This document shows positions 28,983 through 35,700 of a stretch of 64,000 bases of DNA, piece by piece. Position 1 is the stretch's first letter. Every line of letters begins with the position of its first letter. The notes under the pieces were generated by a model, which worked only from the letters and a program-made list of their open reading frames with translations, was not told where the DNA came from and ran no database searches. The stretch is from an uncultured Saccharospirillaceae bacterium. GTDB lineage: Bacteria > Pseudomonadota > Gammaproteobacteria > Pseudomonadales > Oceanobacteraceae. Where the stretch lies: assembly GCA_947499545.1 (NCBI GenBank), contig CANMOZ010000018.1, positions 1-64,000 on the forward strand, in the 5' to 3' direction. Both the position numbers and the translations under genes were made by a program.

Positions 28983-29747
28983 GTGTCGAAAAACAGCGTT
29001 GTAAGTAAAGACATAACACAAGTACAAACCATCCAAGAGCAGTTAGCTACTGCTATTCGCTTGCCACTTGATACGGGTGAGTTTGAAACAGATCGGTTAA
29101 AGATTTATCAAGATCTGTTTTTTACGAACATTAATACGTTGTTGTCAGGTATGTTTCCTGTTGCTCAGGATATTCTGGGTGAGAGTGCATGGAGTAAATT
29201 GATTCGAGCCTTCATGGTTCATCATAAAGCTAAAACCCCTCTTTTTCTGGAACTAGGAGAGGAGTTCCTAGCTTTTATTCAACACTCAATTGAACTGGGT
29301 GCGGATTGGGTGCAGAACGTCCCGGCATACTTTTTATCTCTCTGCCATTACGAGTGGGTCGAAATAGCCGTGGATATTTCTGAAGGGGAAGCACCGGACC
29401 CGTCAGCTGCTGAAGGGGATTCGGTGTTGCTTGGTACCCCACGACTCTCTCCTACAGCAGTGGTGTTGCACTATACATATCCAGTGCATCAGGTGTCTAA
29501 GACTAACGCATCACCTGAACCGGTCGATACCTTTCTAGTGGTTTACCGTAACAGGGCGTTGGAAGTGTGTTTTATAGAACTCAAAAGACTTGCATTTCAA
29601 CTGCTTAGCAGTCTGCAGCAAGGTATAGGTTTGAGTGGTCGTGACTTAGTTGCCTATTGGTTAAAAGAAGACCATTTGGATGAAAAGCTGCAGTCAGCCG
29701 GTGAGCAGGAATTGCTTAAATGGCAAGAGATTGGTTTGATTTATTAG
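28983..29747 (+). CDS. hvfC: DUF2063 partner protein of the MNIO (HvfC/BufC-like)
   Basis: The N-terminal 100 residues match the DUF2063 pattern (LKIYQDLFFTNINTLLSGMFPVAQDILG), which in related operons forms a complex with the MNIO and binds the precursor leader. The C-terminal half is the less conserved part seen in MbnC/HvfC-type partners. The open frame starts at TTG 28947, overlapping the MNIO stop. GTG 28983 has GAGGGG seven bases upstream and is preferred; ATG 28968 is another option. Either way the two genes are tightly coupled. Confidence 0.88.
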   Translation: MSKNSVVSKDITQVQTIQEQLATAIRLPLDTGEFETDRLKIYQDLFFTNINTLLSGMFPVAQDILGESAWSKLIRAFMVHHKAKTPLFLELGEEFLAFIQHSIELGADWVQNVPAYFLSLCHYEWVEIAVDISEGEAPDPSAAEGDSVLLGTPRLSPTAVVLHYTYPVHQVSKTNASPEPVDTFLVVYRNRALEVCFIELKRLAFQLLSSLQQGIGLSGRDLVAYWLKEDHLDEKLQSAGEQELLKWQEIGLIY

Positions 29748-29812
29748 AGGTTACAGAAGGCATCAGGTCTTGGTGGTTGGATTCCCAGGCCAGTGCTCGT
29801 TGAGGAAGTCGT

Positions 29813-30433
29813 ATGCTAAATAATTCACTGTTTAAATCTTTTTTGGCTGTTCATCGTGTTCTTGATTGCACAAAACATGCTGATTTTTTGGCTCCGCTTG
29901 CTTTTAGGGTATTTCTGTTTTTCCCTTTTTGGATGGCAGGCACCCAAAAGCTTGGCAATATTGAAGATACCGCTGCTTGGTTTGAATATAGCTTGGAATT
30001 ACCCTTGCCAGTATTGATGGCATGGTTAGCGGGATTGACGGAAACAGCTGGTGCGGCGTGCCTTCTGGCAGGCTTTGCAGTTCGTTACATTACAGTGCCA
30101 TTGATGGTGACTATGTTATTCGCGATTTTTGCTGTTCACTGGGACAATGGCTGGGCGGCTATTGCCAGTAGTAGCGACCCTGACATCGCTGAGCGCCTTG
30201 ATCGTGCAAGGAGTATCTTGAAAGAGCATGGTAATTACGATTGGTTAACAGGAAAAGGCAGTATTGTCATTCTCCAAAACGGCATAGAGTTCGGCGTTAC
30301 CTATTTTGTTTTGTGCTTGAGCCTGTTTTTTACGGGAGCAGGGAAATATGTTTCAATTGATTACTGGTTGAAAAGCTTGGTCGATAAATGTACTAAAAAG
30401 AAGGGAGACGCCAGTAGCCTTGGCGTGAACTGA
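29813..30433 (+). CDS. DoxX-family membrane protein of the RiPP operon
   Basis: A 206-residue inner-membrane protein with about four hydrophobic segments (near residues 25-42, 65-88, 92-110 and 157-172) and the DoxX signature region FPFWMAGTQKLGNIEDTAAWF. DoxX-like proteins are usual last members of DUF692-DUF2063 operons. Their role is unsettled; transport of the peptide, metal or redox work at the membrane have been considered. It follows the DUF2063 gene by 65 bases in the same direction. The GNIEDT to NYDWLTGKG loop (residues 118-150) is large and polar. Confidence 0.88.
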   Translation: MLNNSLFKSFLAVHRVLDCTKHADFLAPLAFRVFLFFPFWMAGTQKLGNIEDTAAWFEYSLELPLPVLMAWLAGLTETAGAACLLAGFAVRYITVPLMVTMLFAIFAVHWDNGWAAIASSSDPDIAERLDRARSILKEHGNYDWLTGKGSIVILQNGIEFGVTYFVLCLSLFFTGAGKYVSIDYWLKSLVDKCTKKKGDASSLGVN

Positions 30434-30489
30434 CGTCTATGCTTTAATGGTGCGCAAACGATTACTACTAGGTAAGTTGATAAACCGTG

Positions 30490-31356
30490 ATGAAGGTTGT
30501 TTTCGCTGCATTTTTAATTGGCTTCTCGTCCTTGGTCTTAGCGGATGATTTTGATGAGTTTTCCGAATATGAGGAAAGCTCTGAAGAATCCAAGCCGTCA
30601 GAGGATATAGACCCTTGGGTGAACATTAATCGCCCTATTTTTGAGTTTAATGAAGCGATCGATCGTGCGGTTTTGCGCCCAATCGCTGTTGCATACAATA
30701 CGTATACCCCTAAACCTCTAGACATCGGCATCACCAATTTCTTTAGAAATTGGGGGGAGCCGATGGTCGTCGCGAACGATATTTTACAATTAAAGATACG
30801 TCAAGCAGCGTCGGATTCGGCTCGGTTTGCGGTAAATACGACCCTTGGGCTCCTGGGGCTATTTGACGTAGCAACTCAGATTGGGTTGCCGCGCCATGAA
30901 GAAGACTTTGGGCAGACCCTAGGGTATTGGGGGGTAGAGTCTGGCCCTTATTTGATGTTGCCTTTTTTAGGGCCTAGCAGCGTGAGAGATGGATTTGGTC
31001 GTGCTGTTGAGATGACGTCTGTCTATTATGTACCTGAATTAACGCCGTTGTATGCGATTCTAAACCCAGAGCATCGTATCGCATATTATTCACTGTTTGC
31101 GTTAAACATGATTGATTTGCGAGCCAGCTTCTTAGTGGCCGAAGGTCTTGTTACCGGTGATAGGTATATCTTTTTCCGTAGTGCTTATCTACAAAGGCGT
31201 GAATACCTTGTCAACGATGGGCAGCAAACGGACGATCTTTTCGCAGAGGATGCTGAGTTCGATGATGATGAAGATGAAGCCGTCGATAAAGAGAGTTCTT
31301 CCTCTGATGATGAGTCGGAAATGGATGATTTTGACCGTTTCCCTGAATTTGAATAA
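30490..31356 (+). CDS. mlaA: Phospholipid retrograde transport protein MlaA (VacJ)
   Basis: The outer-membrane part of the Mla system, which removes misplaced phospholipids from the outer leaflet. The family core is clear: DPWVNINRPIFEFNEAID, TPKPLDIGITNFFRNWGEP, RFAVNTTLGLLGLFDVA, and GVESGPYLMLPFLGPSS. It differs from E. coli in two ways. The signal peptide ends SLVLADD without a lipobox cysteine, so the protein may not be lipidated, and an acidic Asp/Glu/Ser tail of about 45 residues follows the core. ATG 30490 directly follows a GTG at 30487. The mlaBCDEF genes are not here. Confidence 0.92.
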   Translation: MKVVFAAFLIGFSSLVLADDFDEFSEYEESSEESKPSEDIDPWVNINRPIFEFNEAIDRAVLRPIAVAYNTYTPKPLDIGITNFFRNWGEPMVVANDILQLKIRQAASDSARFAVNTTLGLLGLFDVATQIGLPRHEEDFGQTLGYWGVESGPYLMLPFLGPSSVRDGFGRAVEMTSVYYVPELTPLYAILNPEHRIAYYSLFALNMIDLRASFLVAEGLVTGDRYIFFRSAYLQRREYLVNDGQQTDDLFAEDAEFDDDEDEAVDKESSSSDDESEMDDFDRFPEFE

Positions 31357-31365
31357 TCCACTTTG

Positions 31366-32340
31366 TTAGCCATTTGGATACTGATCCGGTACACAAAATC
31401 CGATGGGATAGCATTGATCGCCTAAAGGGGTGTTCAAAGTGAATCCCAGCATTTCCGAGCGCTGGCATTCTTGGGCATCACTCCACATTTGAATACTTTC
31501 TGGGTGTATATCACTCAATAGATGGGGCCCAAGCCAGCACATTTTTTCTTTTAGTAAAACCAATTTTATACCGCTATCTAAGTTTTTGTTAATGGTTAAC
31601 ATGTCATCCCATTGGGCTTTTGTGCCCCAGTATGCGCCTATTGGTATTGAGTGATCTTGATCAGCATGTGAAAGGGGTCTGCATAACATCCCTGACAATA
31701 TGATGCCTCGAGTGTCCGCGGGTATTCCCCACCTTTGTTGATAGGCCTTGGAATCGGTAAGTGTTAGTTGATGATGGATTAAATGGTTTACTTTTAAATT
31801 CAATTGATCTTGAGCATTGGGGCCTAACCATAAACCTGAATGGCATTGTAAATAAAACTTTACGGCTAATTCTAAATGCACTTTGCTTGAAGGGTGGTTG
31901 TTGTTTGAAAGAATAATATCCAGCTCACCAAGGGTTTTGCCTGTAGGCGTTGATATCTGCAGGTTGTGATTAATAATCCGCCCCCCTGCGTGCCAAGAAA
32001 AAAAATACAGCCAAAGTTGCTCGAAGTAACGTCCGAGGCGGTGTGAGTTTGATGAACCAATGTATTGGATTAAAGCACTAGGCTCTTTATCGAGCTGGAT
32101 TAAATGCTCGATCCAAGCTGATTGAACTTCATAAGGCAGCCATGTGTGTCGAGTTGCCTGATCAAGGGCCTGCAAGTGGCGCTCATCATCAGTTAACAGA
32201 GGCTCTATGAAGGGTTGATTCAGCAGGCCACTTGAGAGAGTAGACCAAGCAAGTCTTCTTACATCCGCGTGACGTAAATTGTTAACTAATAGATCTTCAA
32301 GTGCTTCAGTTTGCCGGTTAACTTGGTGGATAGGTGTCAT
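31366..32340 (-). CDS. DUF1853 family protein
   Basis: A 324-residue protein of unknown function with the recognisable DUF1853 core: SHRLGRYFEQLWLYFF, TLGELDIIL and HLELAVKFYL. The pattern of Glu, Asp-Ile-Ile and Glu-x-x-x-Lys resembles the active-site layout of PD-(D/E)XK nucleases, a resemblance only and not proof. It is divergent from nadK with just 58 bases between, as remembered in Pseudomonas. The end is convergent with mlaA. Confidence 0.8.
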   Translation of the reverse strand: MTPIHQVNRQTEALEDLLVNNLRHADVRRLAWSTLSSGLLNQPFIEPLLTDDERHLQALDQATRHTWLPYEVQSAWIEHLIQLDKEPSALIQYIGSSNSHRLGRYFEQLWLYFFSWHAGGRIINHNLQISTPTGKTLGELDIILSNNNHPSSKVHLELAVKFYLQCHSGLWLGPNAQDQLNLKVNHLIHHQLTLTDSKAYQQRWGIPADTRGIILSGMLCRPLSHADQDHSIPIGAYWGTKAQWDDMLTINKNLDSGIKLVLLKEKMCWLGPHLLSDIHPESIQMWSDAQECQRSEMLGFTLNTPLGDQCYPIGFCVPDQYPNG

Positions 32341-32398
32341 GATGGTATAAGCTGCTAATGAGTAACCAAAATCTGTCTCTAGAGTAACCTAAATCGGA

Positions 32399-33265
32399 AT
32401 GGAAGACTTTCGGAACATTGGTCTAATTGGCCGACTTGGCAGCCCCAACGTATTGGAGACTGTTCGACGTCTCAAACGCTTTCTGTTGGATGAAGGCTAT
32501 AACGTCATCTTGGAAGAAAAGCTCAGTGAGCTTTTGCCAGGTCATGGATTACAAATCAGCACCCCAAAAATGATGGGGGAAATAACGGATTTAGTGATCG
32601 TTGTTGGGGGGGATGGCAGTTTGCTTGGAGCCGCAAGAGCTTTGGCTAAATCGAATGTCCCTGTGTTGGGTGTAAACCGCGGCCGTTTGGGGTTTTTAAC
32701 GGATATTTCCCCGGATGAGATTGAAGAAAAAGTGGCAGAAGTGCTCTCAGGAAGATACGTGGCTGACCGTCGCTTTTTATTGGACGCCGAAATTAAGCGA
32801 CAAGGTGAACCCGTTGGGTTTGGCGATGCGTTGAATGACGTTATTTTACACCCCGGCAAGTCGGCGAGAATGATCCACTTTGATCTTTATATTGAAGGTC
32901 AATTCGTCTATTCGCAGCGGTCAGATGGACTTATTGTCTCAACACCCACAGGATCGACAGCCTACTCGCTGTCAGGTGGCGGGCCTATTATGCATCCCAA
33001 GCTTGATGCATTAGTCCTTGTTCCCATGTTTCCCCATACGTTGAGCAGTCGTCCCATCGTTGTTGATGGTAACAGTGAAGTAAAAATTGTTTTGAATGAA
33101 GATGTACCCATCTATCCGCAAATCAGTTGTGATGGTCAGACACATCTAACGGTTGCTCCAGGGGACTCCGTTACGATTCGTAAGAAGCCTTTTAAAGCTC
33201 GCTTGATTCATCCGATAGGGCATAATTTTTATGAAACCTGTAGGACCAAGCTGGGTTGGTCTTAA
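32399..33265 (+). CDS. nadK: NAD kinase
   Basis: Phosphorylates NAD to NADP in the cytoplasm. Family motifs are intact: GGDGSLLGAAR (catalytic Asp), GRLGFLTD and PTGSTAYSLSGGGPI. It is 288 residues, against 292 in E. coli. It leads a run of genes (phosphatase, rhomboid, yeaC) on the same strand, 20 to 90 bases apart, in an order known from Pseudomonas. Confidence 0.97.
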   Translation: MEDFRNIGLIGRLGSPNVLETVRRLKRFLLDEGYNVILEEKLSELLPGHGLQISTPKMMGEITDLVIVVGGDGSLLGAARALAKSNVPVLGVNRGRLGFLTDISPDEIEEKVAEVLSGRYVADRRFLLDAEIKRQGEPVGFGDALNDVILHPGKSARMIHFDLYIEGQFVYSQRSDGLIVSTPTGSTAYSLSGGGPIMHPKLDALVLVPMFPHTLSSRPIVVDGNSEVKIVLNEDVPIYPQISCDGQTHLTVAPGDSVTIRKKPFKARLIHPIGHNFYETCRTKLGWS

Positions 33266-33285
33266 GTGAGGCAGGGCTGTGATCT

Positions 33286-34251
33286 ATGAAATCTGGTGGT
33301 ATTGATTTTATTGGCGATATTCATGGATGCGGTAAAAGCCTTCTGAAACTGCTGGATAAATTAGGATACCAAAAACAAAAAGGGGTATATCGTCATCCCA
33401 GTCGGACGACTATATTCATCGGTGATATTTTAGATCGGGGCCCTAATATTCGATTGGCGCTCAACACTGTTCGTGAAATGGTGGATGCTGGGCAAGCACA
33501 ATTGTTGATGGGAAACCATGAATACAACGTTTTGACGTACCTGACGCCGTCCAAAAATACAGCTGACACCTTTCTTAGAGAGCACAATGCGCGTAACAGT
33601 TTTATTGTGCGTGAGACTATTGAACAGTTTGATCCATACCCTTGTGAATGGCGAGATCATTTGGTTTGGATTGCGAAACTGCCTCTGTTTTTAGAAACAG
33701 AACGTTTCCGGGCGGTGCATGCATGCTGGGATCAAGCCATTATTCATGCGTTTAGAAAAGAATGGCCTGATCGAATGTGTATGGATGAAAATTTTCTGCA
33801 CCGATCGGTTGAACGCCGCAGTTTTGAGGGGCAGGTTGTTGAACGTTTATTGCGAGGTGCCTCATTAAAGTTGCCGGATAACCGTTCGGTGACCGCTAAA
33901 GACGGGTTTGTTAGGCATTATTTTCGTACCAAATATTGGCTTGAAAACCCTCGAACCTATGGTGATATTCTTTTTCAACCTGACCCACTTCCTAAAGACA
34001 TCGCGAATAAGCCGGTCTCTGATAAAGATCGTCAACGTTTAGTGTATTATGCTCCGCAGGAAAGACCGCTTTTTGTTGGACATTACTGGATGCAGGGCAG
34101 CCCAATGCCTATTCGATCCAATATTATGTGTTTAGATTACAGTGCCGTTAAATATGGGAAGTTGGTTGCCTATCGGTTCGATGGCGAACGTGTACTGGAT
34201 CAGCAAAAAATCACTTACGTTGAAGTTAAGCAACCGCAAGACGATGAATAG
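33286..34251 (+). CDS. Calcineurin-like metallophosphatase (PPP/ApaH-like)
   Basis: A two-metal phosphoesterase with the PPP-family motifs GDIHGC (residues 10-15), GDILDRGP (about 46-53) and GNHE (about 76-79). These hold iron/manganese and the catalytic His. The fold covers Ser/Thr phosphatases, diadenosine tetraphosphatase and related enzymes, and the sequence does not tell which substrate is used. At 321 residues it is longer than ApaH (about 280). It follows nadK by 20 bases, so co-expression is likely. Confidence 0.88.
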   Translation: MKSGGIDFIGDIHGCGKSLLKLLDKLGYQKQKGVYRHPSRTTIFIGDILDRGPNIRLALNTVREMVDAGQAQLLMGNHEYNVLTYLTPSKNTADTFLREHNARNSFIVRETIEQFDPYPCEWRDHLVWIAKLPLFLETERFRAVHACWDQAIIHAFRKEWPDRMCMDENFLHRSVERRSFEGQVVERLLRGASLKLPDNRSVTAKDGFVRHYFRTKYWLENPRTYGDILFQPDPLPKDIANKPVSDKDRQRLVYYAPQERPLFVGHYWMQGSPMPIRSNIMCLDYSAVKYGKLVAYRFDGERVLDQQKITYVEVKQPQDDE

Positions 34252-34298
34252 TAAGATTCACCAAGTCCGTTCAAGAACGGTCGATTCAGGAAGACAGG

Positions 34299-35150
34299 AT
34301 GTCCGATTTTATCCCAGATGACCCCTTCCGTTTAGTACAACGATTTCCTCTTGATGCGGACCTCAGTCACTTGGTTGCCGCTATTAACGCCACGGTTGGT
34401 GCTCGTTGTCATGTGATTGAACGTGATGGGGAGCAATGGCTATTCGTTCAAGGGACGGTATCTGAAGATGCTTTAAGAGAGGCGATGCAGCGTGAGGATT
34501 CCCAGACTCGTTGGAATTGGCGGTCTGAGGCTCTAAGGGTTGTCCACGGTGGCCTAAAAGTACCTGTCGTATTGGTGGTGCTGGTGTTGACGCTTCTGGT
34601 TGGTTTTTTAACCCAGCTAGGGGGGCACTTGGAGTCCGTGTTGCCTTGGTTGATTGTCGATTTTAAGATGGGTGCCAGCCAAGGTGATTTAGAATGGGGG
34701 TATCGCCTGCTGTCGCCTATTTTTCTGCATTTCGGTGCCTTGCATTTAATTTTCAACCTAATGTGGTGGTGGGTGCTTGGGAGTGTGTTGGAGTCACGTT
34801 TTGGTAGCATGTTTATGGCTCTTCTATTGGTATCAGGAGGCGTGGTTAGCAACCTGAGTCAATACGGCTGGGATCAGCAAAACCCCTTTTTCGGAGGGCT
34901 TTCGGGTGTGCTTTACTCACTTGTGGGTTTTATTGCCGTATGGAATCGTTATCCGAAACTGGAGTCACTCCCCATTCGCCCGGAAATCATTGTTTTTATG
35001 ATTGTATGGTTAGTCATCTGTATGACTGGAGCGTTGGAAGTCTTCAGCGTTAACGTAGCCAATGCCGCGCATCTGGGTGGGATGCTCTGGGGAGCCTTTA
35101 TTGGCAATATTATGGCCATCTTTATGCAAATGAGGGCTAAAGCTCAATAA
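34299..35150 (+). CDS. Rhomboid intramembrane serine protease
   Basis: An inner-membrane protease of the GlpG type. A soluble N-terminal domain of about 85 residues is followed by six membrane helices. The catalytic serine lies in GGLSGVLYSLVGF and the histidine in NAAHLGGMLWG; the L1 loop and the HLIFNLMWWWVLGSVLE segment are typical of GlpG. Starts at an ATG with AGGAAG upstream. Substrate unknown. Confidence 0.92.
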   Translation: MSDFIPDDPFRLVQRFPLDADLSHLVAAINATVGARCHVIERDGEQWLFVQGTVSEDALREAMQREDSQTRWNWRSEALRVVHGGLKVPVVLVVLVLTLLVGFLTQLGGHLESVLPWLIVDFKMGASQGDLEWGYRLLSPIFLHFGALHLIFNLMWWWVLGSVLESRFGSMFMALLLVSGGVVSNLSQYGWDQQNPFFGGLSGVLYSLVGFIAVWNRYPKLESLPIRPEIIVFMIVWLVICMTGALEVFSVNVANAAHLGGMLWGAFIGNIMAIFMQMRAKAQ

Positions 35151-35240
35151 GTTAGGTGAGCGCTTAGGGTTCTACACAGGTATTAATCGATTTGATATGA
35201 TGGCGCTCTATGCCTTGTATGCGATTATGTGGGAGGGGGT

Positions 35241-35507
35241 ATGTCCTTCGATCAGGTGTTGGGTTCACTAACCCCTGAAGTTGTAAATGCGTTTAAGTCT
35301 GCTCTTGAATTAGGAAAGTGGCCTGATGGTCGGGTGCTGACCGCAGAACAAAAGCAGATCTGTCTAGAAGCGATTTTGAAATACGAAGAAATCAATCAAG
35401 TTCCGGAATCAGAGCGTGTCGGCTATATTGATCGCTCCGGGTTGGAGAAACGCAATAAGAACAAGCAATCAACTCACTTGATTAAACTCATGAAAGGTGA
35501 AGAATAG
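35241..35507 (+). CDS. yeaC: YeaC family protein (DUF1315)
   Basis: A small cytoplasmic protein of 88 residues with the DUF1315 core (GKWPDGRVLTAEQK and EERVGYIDR-like VGYIDRSGL). Function unknown. ATG 35241 sits five bases after GGAGG within GGGAGGGGGT; the open frame from GTG 35229 would include the ribosome site itself and is rejected. It closes the nadK gene run and is followed by a hairpin. Confidence 0.88.
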   Translation: MSFDQVLGSLTPEVVNAFKSALELGKWPDGRVLTAEQKQICLEAILKYEEINQVPESERVGYIDRSGLEKRNKNKQSTHLIKLMKGEE

Positions 35508-35528
35508 TCCGTTTTGGACTTTACCCGC

Positions 35529-35552
35529 CGGATCTGATGATCCTCAGATCCG
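35529..35552. terminator. Hairpin after yeaC
   Basis: CGGATCTGA and TCAGATCCG pair over 9 bp with a six-base loop (TGATCC), 22 bases past the yeaC stop. No T-run follows on either strand, so it may depend on Rho or act as a bidirectional barrier. Confidence 0.55.
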
Positions 35553-35571
35553 ACCTCTATTGTCAGGCTGA

Positions 35572-35691
35572 TTACTTGATTTCAGCCATTTCCCTGCCTA
35601 AGCGTACACAAGTCTGGCCATGCCAATAAGGGCCTGGTAGGCTGCTTCTTTTTGCACAGTAGAAACAATCGTATTCGCCCTTTAGGGTCAT
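35572..35691 (-). CDS. Possible 39-residue CxxC zinc-binding peptide
   Basis: A short minus-strand frame from ATG 35691 to TAA 35572 encodes a peptide with Cys9-x2-Cys12, His24 and Cys28 (DCFYCAKRSS ... YWHGQTC), a plausible zinc-binding set, and a regular hydrophilic tail. It is head-to-head with pepN, nine bases apart, and has no ribosome site of its own. The frame stays open to 35754 inside pepN. Composition looks more like a protein than chance, but support is limited. Confidence 0.35.
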   Translation of the reverse strand: MTLKGEYDCFYCAKRSSLPGPYWHGQTCVRLGREMAEIK

Positions 35692-35700
35692 GAGGGATTT

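Noticed and set aside
31660-32060. Short plus and minus frames within the DUF1853 gene
   Set aside because: They lie wholly inside a well-supported gene in other frames and have no ribosome sites or family patterns.
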